Counted from the stretch's first letter, positions 36,276 through 50,100 are shown. The stretch is 64,000 bases of DNA from Druceiella hillmani (GCA_039881145.1 JAYKKI010000076.1:9851001-9915000); one strand, 5' to 3'. The notes: a model not told the origin generated them from the sequence alone. Made by a program: numbers and translations.

Positions 36276-36959
36276 ACAAACTAGGCCATTGAGTCATTTA
36301 CAATATATACAAAGAAGTAACAATTTTAGAAACATAAGTTTTTTCATTGAAAATAGGTTATGTGTAACAATATTGTTTCATATTTAACAAATTTGGTTAA
36401 AAGTGTGATAGAAGCATATTCCCTATTTTTTTTAATAATTAAAGTTATATAATAAAATACAATGAGTAAGTCACGTGAGGATTTTTTTATGCTTAGCACA
36501 GCTCTTTATACGGTAACAATTTTTTTTTGTTTTAATTATTATTTTAGCTAATTATATAAATCGTCGAATTTTTTGTAGACATTCTATGAACCTTCCTCAC
36601 TTATAGCTTCGACCCGCGACTTTGCTCTCCTGAAAGCATTGTAGCGTATTTAAAAAATAATGTTATTAAAAACGTCGAATCTTAAGATGCATGATATTAG
36701 TCACAATATAGATGAACACTCAAATTCTCGTCCTTATCCCTAGCCGAACTATTTAACTGATTTCGGAAAAGGAGGAGGTTCTCAATTCGTCGGAATCTTT
36801 TTCTATGAGTGTTCAGCGACAACTCTTTACTGAGTTAACGGATTTCGATAACTCTTTTTTTATTTGGAAGAGGCTACTTTACAGGTGGCCCCATATAAAT
36901 ATTATGATGATATATTTATTACTTTAAATGATACATTTATTAGAATTTGTCCCATATAA

Positions 36960-37280
36960 ATTATAGTAATAATCTGACGATAAATTCCAAAAATGAACGA
37001 CAGAATTTCTTAACGAATGGCAGTAAATCAAACATGATTCAAGATATTTATTAATGGTAGTTGTTATTTTGTAAGGTAACTACACCACTTACTAGGTCAG
37101 GATGATATGATAAGTTCTGGACTTGAACAACAGAACTTTTGAAGTGATGGTGGTAAACTAAACATGATTCAAGGTATTTGCTTCTGGGAGTTGTTACTTT
37201 GCAAAATAAGTACACGATCGACCATGTCGGAGTCCGACGTTGCGCTCTGAAGTTGAACAATGGGACTCCTTATCGGATGG
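36960..37280 (+). repeat. diverged tandem repeat of about 125-130 bp, copy 2
   Basis: AAACATGATTCAA at 37,030 and 37,160 (period 130 here because of small indels). It is the inverted partner of 29,563-29,870. The homology to copy 3 begins inside this array, at 37,181. Confidence 0.65.
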
Positions 37281-38033
37281 TAGTAAATGAGGGTTCAATT
37301 ATATTTTTTAGCCACTTCTCTCCATCGCGATCGAGATATTTTCATAAAAACATAAGTCGTTAAGGAAGGGTACTTAAAATTTCAATCATAATTTTATAGT
37401 TGTCAATTCAGTAGACATGAAAATGAAGGGAAGATATACTGCATTTTATTTGGTGCAATGCACAAAAATGCTTGTTAGAAAAGCAAGTTGCTTCATTATA
37501 TTTATTACGTAATTTGCATCAAATATGTTTACCTACCGATTTTATCATCATTAACAAAAGTAACAGTTAAGTTATGTTAAAGGGTATTTAATCTTGATAA
37601 ATATCTAAATAAATGTATTTCAATGGATATATGTACCGCCCGCCCATCTAATTGTTAAACTTGTTTCGATATACAATTGAATTTTTATTTCACTTTAATT
37701 AAAAATATTTTTTTGTTTTCGTTTTCCAATAAAAGAAGTTTTAAAGTTTACGCAGATGAAAAGTAAAAAAAAAATATATTCATTCAAATGAAAAATTGCT
37801 CATTTTTTTCAAATTATAGATAAGGTATACCTAGGTTTTACTGTTATATACTAATAAAGAAAAAAAACAATAAGGAAAACCTATATAAAACTCTTCATTA
37901 CTTATTATCTGATTTACTTGGTCTAACACTTATATTTGACGAAAATTCGTAGCTTAAAATTCTACACTAGGCAATTTTGTTTAAAATCATAAAAAAACTG
38001 AATATGTTGTTAATTTTATAGAAATTCATTATA

Positions 38034-38216
38034 CCTTAATTTTTAATAATTAAATGAAATTAGGTGATGTAGTATTATTCCTACTTTATTTAAAAAATAT
38101 TCCACGAGCTAGGTCTCATTGAAAGATTCAATCTTTGCAAATTACTCACAAAGAATTTAAATAAAATAGAAATAATACTAAATCACGTAGGTTCATTTGA
38201 TTGTTAAAAATTAAAT
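38034..38216. mobile_element. MITE-like element, copy 2
   Basis: Second member of the family at 28,516-28,697, with inverted ends sharing GATGTAGTATTATTCCTACT and its complement form AATAATACTAAATCACGTAG. Confidence 0.65.
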
Positions 38217-40524
38217 TATACGAGAAATTAACGTCTTGATAATTTTTTGTATGATGTTAAGCTGTTTGTATGATTTTTATTTTAAGCATTAGTTTTATTA
38301 GAGAAAACTCGAAACACCACAAAACATAACTCAGCACATTCCTAGAAATAATTGATGAAAGTTAAATGACATTATCTTGTTTAAAATTTGATTCACAATC
38401 GAAATAATCATATTTTTTGCAAATATGGAAAAACAACGTTAACTTCACATTTCTAAAACGGTTAACCGATTATTATTAATATCGATGAATCCATGAACTA
38501 TTTGCATTAATTTAATCAATACTAAGTTAAAAACGGAAAAAAAATTATTTAAATACGCAACTTTTGGCGTGTGTGCTTGAAATGATCACTTAGTTAATTA
38601 AATTAAATATAGCCGTCTACCAAAAATTATGAAAATGAAAGTAACAAAATGTACTGAAAATTATATTAATAATGTGTTATAACTTATTAACCGAATGTAA
38701 TAATAAAGGAATCAAATAGACTATCACTTGAGGAAGCAATTATGAAAATCGTCCTGGACACAGTTAAACTATGAAAACTATCTTGGACACAGTTTATATG
38801 AGTTAAGATCGACAGATTAATGAAAATATCTATTTAAACAAAGTCGACTTGCCAGAAATATGACACTCGGCAGAATATGATTAAAAAGATCCTTGGCGAA
38901 TTCCTAAAGAAAATCCCTCTAAATTTTCGATTAAATTTTTTTTCTGGAGCAGATTCAAGAGTAAAATTACATGTAATTCAGTATAAAATTTTAGTTTATA
39001 ATTTTGTAATAAATTTGTCATCATTCGTAGACAAATCTAATCAAGTCTTTTAATCTATAACTTAGGTTAATTTGAATTTGTCATTAAATTCATTTACAGT
39101 TTTTTTAAGAAGATATTCTATATAAATACAAAAAAAATCTTCCTTGTTGTTTATTTTGAATTAAAGTTCCATTCACCTCTCGGGTAAAAGCAACTCTGTG
39201 CTTTTCAGTCTCAGTTTTCTGTCATTCCTCCAACAGTTATAAAACTATTGAAACCTTTCCAGTGAAAAGTATCATATATGCTTAGTATACTTGTGTAGTT
39301 CTTATGTCATTAATACCAAACATAAAAATTGAATACACTTTCGTTCTTAAATAACACGCATTAAATTTAGGTTTAATTTCTTCATAAATTACGCTTTTTA
39401 ATCCCATGCTCGTTTTTTATTTAAATACTGATTTCATTTAATAATTTACAAAATTAATAATAATAGTTCGACTATTTAGGATGATTCCAGGACTTCCGTC
39501 ATATAAAGCGAAGACCTATGTTTTCTTTATATTTATTCGAATATTTTAAAACAAATCATTAATGTTGCATATTCAATTTACAATTTTACTTTTAATTATG
39601 AATGCAGGAGAATAAGGCATCACAATAAAAATATTTCGACATTAAAGCATAGAAATAGTTTCCGCCCTTCACTAGGGAGAAAGGAAAAAAAACTGCACTG
39701 TTCTGTGTCACTTTCTTTTACTATGGTTAATATCATAAGTTCAATGAACAGGAAACAATTTAACTTGACACCTGCCAAACATTGCCTCTCGCAAAGCAAG
39801 TTTGAAAGTTTTGGAGATGAAATGTCCTTGCATAACTTTTAGCACTATTTATTATTTTGGATGCCAGATAACCCATCAAATGTTAAATGTCGAGTAAGAT
39901 TATAAAATGAGCAAATCTAATTGTGTCCTTGCCAAGTTTTAAAATGTTTTAGAGAAAATAATCGTCTCTTTCCAATTCATCTTCCCCACATCTGAAATTG
40001 TTCTTTCTGTATTGTTTATGAAATCCATGCAAAGTTTGTTACTAAACGTTTTTTGTCACATCAAGCATATCACCGGATGACACGGCGCTAGGCGCAACAA
40101 TCTGTCTTCAATTACAGACATCACCTTCTATATCCGAGTGTATTTTGATACTTTTAAATAAAGCCGTCTTTGGTGTTTAATAAAATTGTAAACGTCGCAT
40201 CGGCGGGTATTTTTACATCTTCAGGTACTTCAAGCAGATTATATGCTAGAACATGATCAAATAAAACCATCCAGAAAATTTATCGAAAAATAACTTACCC
40301 TACATAGTGCAATATTTAATATCTATCTTGGTATTATCTCGTGCACCAGACAGTATGGGCTAAGAGAAGATTCTTTGTAGTTGAGTTCTCCAAGTTTTAC
40401 ATTTCTGTTCAGCATAACTTACTCCTTGTTTCTCGTTAGTCATTTTTCAACGTGCTTTGTCACTTTTTCACAGACATTTGTCTCATTTGAAAGATAATGG
40501 GATATTCCACTAGTATAAAAAATA

Positions 40525-40528
<4 letters not shown>

Positions 40529-40576
<48 letters not shown>
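40529..40576. repeat. (TA)n microsatellite, copy 2
   Basis: Pure TA run, partner of 27,276-27,384. Confidence 0.95.
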
Positions 40577-40581
<5 letters not shown>

Positions 40582-40864
40582 TATAACAAATAAACATACC
40601 CTTGATTGATAGAAAATTTCTTTTAAGACTTGTAGCGCTATAAAATGTGGTTTTCGGCACAACAGCTTATTTTTTCCTTATACCTTCGTCTCAGTCACTT
40701 TCTGAAATCTTAGATGATCATATTAATTTTGCTTAATCCAAAACATAAAATATATAAATATTGTTCAAACAAGTATTTGGAATGGACGTTATGCCTTTTC
40801 TTGAAAATCCTTCAAGTAATTAATGCCATTCAATTCTATGATTTATAGCTAACTTAATGTCAGT

Positions 40865-41254
40865 TTATATAATAGTTATGAATGCACTTTTTGAATTTGC
40901 TCCCAACAATATTGCAGGGACGATGCTTGGAATGAGATCAGTTCTGATGTTTATACTGAATATGGTTATGTTTTTTAATAAATTTCCATTTACGTTCTCC
41001 ATTAAATAAATTACCGAAATTTGAAGAAAGCTTGTAATAGATACTGATACGTTTGAGATACTAATGAACGTGTGTGAACCTTTCAGATATTGTTTTGTTA
41101 AGCTAAATATGATTATTTCTCCTGCTTTTGATTGAGCATTTTTCACATATTCGAGTTCATTAGCGTTATCCAAGCCACATTGTTCACTATATTGTTCAGA
41201 ATAACTGTTAGTTCTTTCTACCTGGTTTTGTAAGTAATAGGCTATATAATTCAA
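40865..41254 (-). pseudogene. 129-codon frame open only in copy 2, origin unknown
   Basis: Opened by TTG directly after an in-frame TAG. It has a polar first half (CGLDNANELEYVKNAQSKAGE) and a more hydrophobic second half, with no family recognised. Copies 1 and 3 both have TAA where this copy has CAA (peptide context NSYSE-stop-YSEQCG or NSYSE-stop-YSGQCG), plus further disruptions. The open frame therefore most likely arose by loss of a stop in copy 2, or is a relic of a gene broken before duplication. It is not a supported gene. Confidence 0.3.
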
Positions 41255-42732
41255 GTTGCCCTATCGTAGCGAGAACTTTTCCCTTTTTTCTAAATAGGCA
41301 TATCTTCTATTACCTTTAATAAGGGCGTTGTACGTATTGACACATTTATAATTTTACATCATTCGGTATCACAGTGGCGCTTTCAGGCACCATCAACTTA
41401 GTTTTTTATAGAAAAAATCTGAATGGAAGTAATTTTTTGAAGTATATAAATTTAAAGTAGACAAAATTTTACAGTCATTAGATGAACTTATTTATAAACA
41501 TTATCGTACTTATAATAAATATTATTATCAAAAACGATTTTCTGAGCATTACAATACTGTTGCTGATATGATATTCCGTTACACACAATAACAGAAAATT
41601 TAGGGTTCCATCTTTCTTGAATATACCCCACCATTCCCTATTAATAAAATTTTAGACAAATACAATTTAGCTTTGCCTTTCATTGTCTCCTAATTTTAAA
41701 TTTAGGACTTACTCCTTTGAAATCGATTTTACCATTTCTTATGAAGAAATTATCTGTACTTGCCAGACGATGGTTGAACTACAAATTATCTCTTGATCCA
41801 TATTATTTTTCAAATTGTTACATCCTGATAGATAGAAAAATAACTTGCGGCGGCAGTCGTAGTTTTGCGCCCTTCAATTAAGAAACAACGTAAGCGAAAT
41901 AGACAAATATGGGTCCGAAAATGATGATGAATACAAAAAGGAAAATAATTGAGAGGTTTTCGTAGATTATTAAATAAAGTAAGATATGAAGGCCCTAAAA
42001 TTTTTTGTGCTGATTATTTTATTAAAAAAGCGCTATTTTGAAGTACATTTTCTCGTATATAGAAAAAAGCTAAAGGAAACCTCAAAAGTATGAAAAAATA
42101 TTTATTAAAAACAGCATATTAATCGTTACGACATATTTATTTCACAATAAAGAAAAACGGAAATCTTATAAGTTAGCTCCATTACTCTGACATAACCGTC
42201 GTTTTCAAAAACTGTTTAATTTAAAAAAAAATATTGGTACGAAATTTTAGAGGGAGGGGGGGAGACAGAATCCTTCCCAGTCGCCAATAACTCTAGAACA
42301 ATTATGTTATTATTTTAATTTTATTGACATACCAAAACCGACAAGTCAAATAAACTACCACTGCACGCTTCAGTACCAATCAAAGTACCCAGGTATATAA
42401 CGTAAATATGACTAAGCATCTATACTTGGGTAATCTGGACTATTAGAATTTGTGGCATAATATTTGCAATATAAATCTTTAATTATAATTTTAATTAAAA
42501 AATAAAAATACACTCTTTTTTAATCTAAAGGTTTATCAGGTGGTGAATATGAACTGAGGAATCAAAAAAAGAGAAGGTACATACCAACTTAAAAACTTTA
42601 TAGTCCACTCATATTTTTTCTCATCTTCCTTATCTCATTATTAAGTAGTGTCGTTTGTCATAAAAATTCGTAAATGCCATTTTGATTGAACGCGGGCCGC
42701 GAGTGTCTGAATAATTTTGGGCCGGTTTGAAA

Positions 42733-42940
42733 ACTCGGACAATACGGAGGACTCTACCGTTCATACGACCCTCGGTACAACACTAAACCAAATGTCGCAA
42801 ACGCAGTCAATGGCGTTCACACATAGACACTCGATGTGTACATTGAGTGTACACACCAAAGCGTCATAGTGTAAGCGTAGCTTTAGACCATCGACAAGCA
42901 TGCACTTTCATACTCATACCTATATATATATGTATATATA

Positions 42941-42987
<47 letters not shown>

Positions 42988-43108
42988 GTGCACGCACGCT
43001 TATTATTCACGCACGTAATTTTGCTCTAAAATCTACGTACCAAATAAAAATTACTGTTCTTTATACAAGTTCAGGAAAATCACTGTAACAAATTACTACG
43101 AACATACT
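42733..43108. repeat. segment present in copy 2, absent from copy 1
   Basis: Lies between TGAATAATTTTGGGCCGGTT and AATATTGAAACG, which are adjacent in copy 1 near 22,165. It contains a small hairpin (GTGTACA..TGTACAC near 42,835), a CA-rich patch and a TA microsatellite at 42,921-42,983. Its right part is shared with copy 3 (60,497-60,680). Copy 3 lacks the left part: at about 60,470 it jumps from a point equivalent to 42,510 to one equivalent to 42,905. Confidence 0.6.
42921..42983. repeat. (TA)n microsatellite with (GT)n core, copy 2
   Basis: TA with GTGTGTGTGTGT inside. The partner in copy 3 is 60,497-60,550, which is pure TA. Confidence 0.95.
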
Positions 43109-43439
43109 AATATTGAAACGCCCATTGATTTGCTTATTTGTTTTTCTTTCACATCCGAATAGCCAAATGGATTTCAATAAAATTTTCTAAATAGGAGACG
43201 TCTGTCCTAAATTAAAAGACGGGTTTTGTGGAATTATAAAATGTATTTATAAGAGCAGAATAATAAACATCAACTCTAATAAAAAATCATTCATGGCACT
43301 TTGGTAGATACAACCATCACGTAATTCACACAGTGCGCACCGCACCACAACAAATATTAAATCGAGCCTGGCAAATTATGTTCAAAATCACAGTTACTGC
43401 GTAATTTTATAGTTCGGTCATTTGCAATATTTACGAATT

Positions 43440-43870
43440 TATTTGAAAATTGTCTTTTTTTCATTTTCCTAACGCCATGCAGCCGAAGCTAGGGTAAGAA
43501 ATTATTTTTAATATAAGTCCGTGATCGTCAAAACTTTTGTAAAACTAAACAGGTAAAATTTAATAAAAAATTATCAACGGTTTTCCATGTACGGTTTGAA
43601 CCCGCCCTTAGGGCCCAGGAGGCGTGCAGTGAAGTGACAAAGAGACGCAACTTGGTCTCGCCCGGCGGCTTTGATTTATTTAGCAATCCAGTGTCGGACC
43701 CTCATCACCCATCCTTACAGACGACAGCATTGGAACTTTACTGAGATGAGCGAGACATTCTGATGAGTAACAAAACATGGTGACGCACTATATTTTAACG
43801 ATACGGCTGACAAGATTGAAGCACAATACATTCTTGAGCAATTTTGACTTGGGCGACGAGAATTGTGCAT
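43440..43870 (-). repeat. GC-richer block of the unit, copy 2
   Basis: Inverted partner of 21,470-21,901 and direct partner of 61,010-61,440. Shared text includes CTTAGGGCCCAGGAGGCGTG and GGTCTCGCCCGGCGGC. The reading frame differs from copy 1 by indels. Confidence 0.5.
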
Positions 43871-45892
43871 CGGATTCTTATTACTTCATCAATTTATTTC
43901 TCAATTACATAAAGGTATTGATTGTATTAAAATTTAAATAAATATCCATTTCTGACCAAAAAGTTCGAATATAACGGATTAACTCAAAAATTAAAATAAC
44001 TCTAATATTAACCTTTTTAATTTCTTTAAGCGATTTATTTTGAAGGACGGAAATAATAAAACAATTTTTTTAAATTTTTAATTTAATTAAAAATATTCAC
44101 TAATCAAATTTTATTTCCTATCCGTATTTTAAAAGAAATCTGCCGTACTAAATTATTCATTTGTCCTGAAACTTACCTAATTTTTTCTCATTTTGAAATT
44201 GTGACTTTGCAAAGTTTTGATTTATAAATGAAAACGTCACGTCACGTCATATAAAATATGGTATAATTATATAATATATAATTTTATGACAAATTTGCGG
44301 AAAGAATAGCTGGAATATAAGGGAAAGTAAACATTATTACGAAATGAGTATATGGGTAAATAAAATAAAATATCGATAATGCGATAAAACAAACATCACT
44401 AGTCGCGTCAAACAAGTACACAAAAGCAGTCAATTGGATTCGGAAATATAATTGAAAAAGGATCACGAGTTTTACCTCCAGATGATAATTGGCCCTTTTG
44501 TTTTTACACGTTAAAATTCCTTAAACTATCTTATTACATTTTTTTTTTATTTTACTAGAATAACCAAACTTCGGCAATTACAATATCTGATAGAGTTAAT
44601 ATTCACCCTCGGCAAACAACAGAAATATTTAATCAAATTTTCTACTCAACAAATCGCTTAAATTAATCTTCTACCTGTAGTTACGAACTAAACTTAAAAA
44701 ATTCCTAGTCAAATTGTAAAATAATATGTACTTAAAAAGAAAATGTTATTCATTTAAACGAATTTAAAACTGCCCGCCAAAAAAAACAAGGCCGGAAAAT
44801 GTTCAAGAAAAAAAAATAATAAGAAATATTTAAATTAAAAGTACCATAATATTAGATTATATCCACAAAACTATAAATTAAGAAATATTCAGCTTCTTGC
44901 ACAATAAAATTAAGCGTGTCGCTAAGTTGGAACGCACGAAATAGATTTTGAATTAAATGTAATATTGATAAAGAAGTAATTCTAGGCATTCAGTATAAAT
45001 CTTGAAACGTTAATTGTAGAACAGAAAAATACATATTTTAATGTTATACATATTTTTTAATGTTTTAATGTGCACAGCTAAAAAATGACGCTGAAAATAT
45101 TTGGAAGGAAGCACACATTATTCTTGCGTTACTAGCAGTTTGGTGTGACTACGGCAGTTCAAGAAGTGTATTGTGTTTATCAGTATATGTATGTATATAA
45201 ATTTATCTCTGGGTGTAGCCTCTAGACCCAGAAAGGATAATCCGATATGTACAAATGAAGTGTCGTAAGAATTATCTTAACTCGAGTTTTTTTTAATTAG
45301 ATTACATTACAATTGATGCAATGTGGCAGTCGCCATTTTGTTCAATATTAAAAAATTAAAATTCGAAAAAGCCACCAAAATGGATGAGAAATATATAATC
45401 TTTAAGTAATACTACGAGTATGTTTATTAAAAAATGTTAAGTTTTGCCAACCAATATTGTTTAAAACTTGACTTAGGACTACCCACTAATGTTCAAATGA
45501 AAAATCTAGTTTTTATGTAAAATTATAGTATTTCATAAATCATATTTGAAGATATGGCCTTTAGGCCTCTTTTTAAGAAATTAATTTTCAGCCATCTTTT
45601 TACAAATCGGTTTATTTTCCACATATCGTTGTATATGTACAACGAGTGTATGTATATGTGTGTGATAACAATGTTTTTTGTAGTCTTCTTGTTTTTTCAA
45701 TATTCATATAAGTTACTACGTTTTTTCAGAAGAGAATTGGAACTGACGTCGAATTTAGGTTTTGAAGAAAATTATCTATAAATATATAATGAAATCATGG
45801 TGAAATTCAATGAATTTCGCAGAAATTTCCATACAAAGGAAAGAGAAAATTTTATAAAAAGATGGTTCTTATCACTTTTATACATACATAAA

Positions 45893-45894
45893 TA

Positions 45895-45939
<45 letters not shown>

Positions 45940-45961
45940 ATGTATATATATATATATATAT
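45893..45961. repeat. (TA)n microsatellite with GTGTGTATG interruption, copy 2
   Basis: Partner of 19,303-19,351 and 63,496-63,567. Confidence 0.95.
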
Positions 45962-46184
45962 GCGATAGTCTTTGATGAGAGCATTTTAAGGTTGTGTACT
46001 TGAAGTTTCACAATAAAATATGCCCAGCCTATATGAAGTTTAAATTCAAATGTTGTTTAGTGTTCGGGATAGAGTCTTTTCGCAAATTTAACCTGTTTCT
46101 AACTAATTCCGTCCCACTTAAACTTAAAGTATTTAATCTCGTTAGAGATAGCAGTTTTTCCATTTAAATAATTCACAGTTTATT

Positions 46185-46290
46185 AATATATTAGCTGGGC
46201 ATACACGTGTGTATGCTAATAAGTTTACGTCGGTAGCTATTAGCAAATACCCGTAAACAAACAACTTGTATGTGGGTGTTTATGAAGTCT
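46185..46290 (+). repeat. conserved outer block with hairpins, copy 2
   Basis: ATTAGCTGGGCATACACGTG, then TTTACGTCGGTAGCTATTAG, then CAAATACCCGTAAAC. Partner of 19,021-19,110 and 63,770-63,870. Confidence 0.6.
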
Positions 46291-47174
46291 GAAGTTTGAA
46301 CTCTGATAAAATTTAATATTTAATATTACCTCATCCTATAATTTTGTTTAAGTAAGGAATCAAAGACTTATAATTAAAATAAAAATTTCATGTTTTTTAC
46401 TTAAAACACAAGGCCTTCGTTTTTTCCCCAAAATATAGAAAAGGAATTCCAAAGACTGTAAAGAGAGGTAGTATCTTTTTTTATAACTGGCATTGCTACC
46501 CAACATGAGGCGAGTGATTATTGTATATAGAAATGAATTGATACATCGTATCATATAAATAATACTGAAACATTGATTTTTCTAATTCTGATTAAAAATC
46601 GTAAAAATAGTTGTATATGTTGTAAAGTTATAAGATCGAAATTTTAGATTCATCATTTATTGAAATTGCGGAAAGGAAATTTTTTTCTGGTTTCGTTTGC
46701 TATCTTACGGTTAGTATTTATTTTATCTTTAAGATAACAGGCAGAGGTTGGCTCTAGTTTCCAGTAAAATAAAACTCAAATGAAATAGACGAATCAAAAA
46801 AATATTCTAGATTTTTATCACTAGAATCAAAACTTTCATTGATGTCGAAATCTGTCTGATGTCTGATTGATGTCGAAAGCTATTAAATTTTTTGAAAGTC
46901 TTTCTAAACAAAATAAATTTGTTTTAATGTATATCGTGTATTAGTTAGACTTCCATATTATTCTTATACTAATAATATTAAGAATTTTGCAATTTCAGAA
47001 TTTCATTAGTACTTATCGTTATTAAACAATAAAAAAACTATTTTTTCACGTGAAATATTATTTATAAACATTTTTTTATTAATACTAATGTTTTAACAAC
47101 ATTTTATCAATGGCATGCTGTATATTACTCTTCTGTTTACTAAATTTCTTTCACATACCAAAAAGTATTTTCTT

Positions 47175-48234
47175 CACATAAAAAAGAACTTTCGGAGGAA
47201 CTAGATTTGAACTGCAACAAGAATAAACCACGCATAACTATGTAAGAATTCACATTTTGTCACCTATTTTACGCTTCAACACACCGTCCAGGCATTCTAG
47301 AATTCCATTTATTTTAAAATATATATAGTCCCAACAAACAATAAGCAAATAAAGTTTCCTACTAGTCCCATAAAATTCTGTATATTTTTCATCTAGAATT
47401 TATTTTCAAGGTTGTCTCATGAAGAATGTTTCTCGATGAATTTTATTGAGCAAGCTGTGCCAGGAAGATAATTAGATACCTTTGAGCTCTATTAATTTTC
47501 CTCAGTCTCATACATTGCGCAGCGTCTTACAAAGTGATTTTTGGGCCACTGGCTAAAAAGAGAAATGTGTTGCCGTGACACGACACGCATTCATATCAAT
47601 AAATTTGTAAACGTACTCTAACGAATAAACTGAAGAAAATTGTTGCCATATTATTCTCTTCCTGCAGAGTGTGTAGATTGAATTAACTAATGTGATTTCA
47701 ATTTTTTTATTAAAAAGTCCATATTTTGGAAAAACAAGCTATATAAGCAAACATATCAGCAAGCTACGATTTATTTGAGCAGAGCAATGATAGAGCGTAA
47801 AGCTTTTTCAATTGCATTCTTTGTTTGCTCTCGTTAATGTATATAACTTTAAACCTGGTTTAAAAAATCTTTTTGTATTAGAAAGATCATATTTTGAGAA
47901 CGATTATAAGATAAATATTATTGAGATTTAATTTATAGAAGTGGAAAAATTATAAAGAACACAAAAATTTAGGTAGAGTACCTCTTAAAGATACAAGGTT
48001 GAGACCGTTTTATTTATTGACTGCTCATCCCAAGATATATAACTCCGACTCCCGATGATCGATACTGTATGACGAGCAGAACGGTGGCGGCTAGTGATCG
48101 TGGGAAGAGAGTACCATAATTAGGATAATTCTACGTGGGTGAATCAACGGTGCATCGCTAGTTATATAATTTTTTATCTCTTTACCTTAATTGTGAAGTA
48201 ATTTTTACCATATTGACTTCATTTTGCAGTTTCG
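47175..48234. other. spacer outside the palindrome, first part
   Basis: No match to the region left of 18,146. A GC-richer patch lies at about 48,000-48,160 (ACGGTGGCGGCTAGTGATCG). No gene or repeat is recognised. Confidence 0.4.
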
Positions 48235-49013
48235 CTACACGCAAATATGTCCAAAGAAGAATAGGATAACCATCAGTTTGAAATCATCGATCTTAGTTAT
48301 TTTGGGAAATAATTGACTAATTGTGATGTAAAATTGGATATTTTTATTAAAACTATATCTACAGTGCGTGCGAGATAGTGTGATTTTGCAGAGGTTGACA
48401 GAGGTTGATTCACCATATAGCATTACATACAGGTGAATAGGATGACAAGATGTATGGCATGGTAAAGCGAGTTGAAGAAGTGTAGTCAGTCGATATGAAC
48501 TGTACGTTAATTTGGAGCACCCGTAAAGCAAAGACGTCAAAATTTTCGGCGAAGTCGCCAACTTTGTGATACCTGATTTTACGATATCTGACTTTACGTT
48601 ATTGAATATGTCGTGACTTCCCTGCGGGTCAAATCGTTAATATTTTACCCATGCAGTACTATTTTATAACGAAACAAAACTAAGGAACGGGCATGTTTTT
48701 ATTGGATTTGTCGATTTATCAGTCATAGAATACGGTAACATGTCAATATTATTAAGTCCATAATTGTTTTGTAACTCCTGCGCATAATTTTGTGCTCATT
48801 CTGCCATTCCATTGTTTTTATGATTTTTGCTTGCATCAAGTTGGGAATTGAAATCGGAACAAGATTATTTGAATCTGTTTTAATGCTGGCGTCTAGCGAG
48901 ATAAAGTTAGAACGTTTGAATTTTGTTTCTGATTTTTGTTCGTCTATATCGGACTGCAGTTTTAAATTTTGTCGGTATTCTACATAGGGAAATTTTAATA
49001 AATGCTGCTTCAA
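48235..49013 (-). other. possible exon-like or decayed coding stretch, unrecognised
   Basis: Two minus-strand frames lie here: 96 codons at 48,723-49,013 and 108 codons at 48,235-48,561. The first is polar with a mixed, non-repetitive composition (for example SETKFKRSNFISLDASIKTD, then NNLVPISIPNLMQAKIIKTM) and looks more protein-like than the chance frames elsewhere. I cannot place it in a family, and no clear splice-site pair was identified. It could be an exon or a chance frame. Confidence 0.2.
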
Positions 49014-49167
49014 ACTGTGTACTATTTGTTTTTGATGCTATACTCCCCAGTGAATGTGATTTATTTTATATTTTGCAAATGGCATTCGAAAAATCAGTAG
49101 AACCTAATTGAAATAGTGCCAAATAGGATTCTTTTGTGATATTTTGATTTTCTGCTTAACAATAAAT

Positions 49168-49262
49168 CAATTAGGTGGACCTAGATACATAATACAATGT
49201 TACCAAACAATGACTTCATTGTTGGTTAACACGGTATTGCGTATCTAGGTCCAGTTAAGTGA
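49168..49262. mobile_element. MITE-like hairpin, 46-base arms, 3-base loop
   Basis: The left arm 49,168-49,213 and the reverse complement of 49,217-49,262 share GGACCTAGATAC, then CAATAC or AATACAATG-like text, then AACAATGA. There are scattered mismatches and the loop is CTT. Such an almost loop-free hairpin is typical of a tiny foldback MITE. It abuts a lone MITE end at 49,266. Confidence 0.6.
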
Positions 49263-49265
49263 AAT

Positions 49266-49316
49266 TAAAGAAAATAGAAATAATACTACATCACGTAGTT
49301 TCATTTAATTGTGAAC
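49266..49316. mobile_element. lone end of the MITE family
   Basis: AGAAATAATACTACATCACG with TAGTTTCATTTAATTGTGAA matches the terminal repeat of the elements at 28,516, 38,034 and 53,383. It lies outside the amplified unit, so the family is dispersed. Confidence 0.55.
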
Positions 49317-49959
49317 ATAATATATAATTAATTAATTCACTCTTTCAATAAAATGCATAACATTATACAATAATATTATACAAAAGTAAATATTACAATC
49401 CATTTATGATTATTTGGTTATTGGTGTAGTCTATTCGGAATACCAGGCGCTCCGAAACTTTTACAACTAAACAAAATATACGTACTCATAAAAATATACA
49501 TAAAAATTTTGGAAACACTTTTTTAAAGTAAAATTTCTGTACTAATTCATTACTATAGGATAACCGGGTAGTTATTGGTGATAGCACTTTTAAAGTTTAA
49601 TATTTCATGAGCGCATCAGCGAATATATACAATTTAGTTATCGTTCATTAAATTAGTTCAAATTAAATTACCTCACTACTATTTTCTTTAATGAATTAAA
49701 CTGCACAAAAATAAATAATGTTGTTTACATTGTCATCGTAAATATTTTATTGCAAAGTGAAATTAAATCATTTCTGATACATAACTAATATAGCTCGTGG
49801 TCAAATGTAAAAGTTTCATATTTCCAAAGAAATAGATATAAAAACATTTTTATATATTTGTTATTGTACTGTACTCACATTGGATTTTCATTCTAAAATA
49901 GACATAAGGCAATCACGAATAGCTCCGAACTCCAAACGCCGCCTTCTGAGTGCAAAGCG
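49317..49959. other. non-coding AT-rich stretch
   Basis: Nothing recognised. Confidence 0.4.
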
Positions 49960-50100
49960 AAAACTTACGAATGTAGTTTCGGTTTCATTTTCGGCCTGTA
50001 GGAGGCCTAAAACCGAAACAACGGCCGAAACTAAAAGTTTGGTCAGAAACTAGCCGAAACTGAAACCAAAACTGAACCTTCAATCGAACACTATCTGGTA
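49960..50100. repeat. GAAAC-rich foldback repeat
   Basis: GTTTCGGTTTCATTTTCGGC faces GGCCTAAAACCGAAAC. Further CCGAAAC copies follow (ACGGCCGAAACTAAAAG, TAGCCGAAACTGAAACC). This resembles CCGAAAC-type low-complexity repeats common in moth genomes (from memory). Confidence 0.5.
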
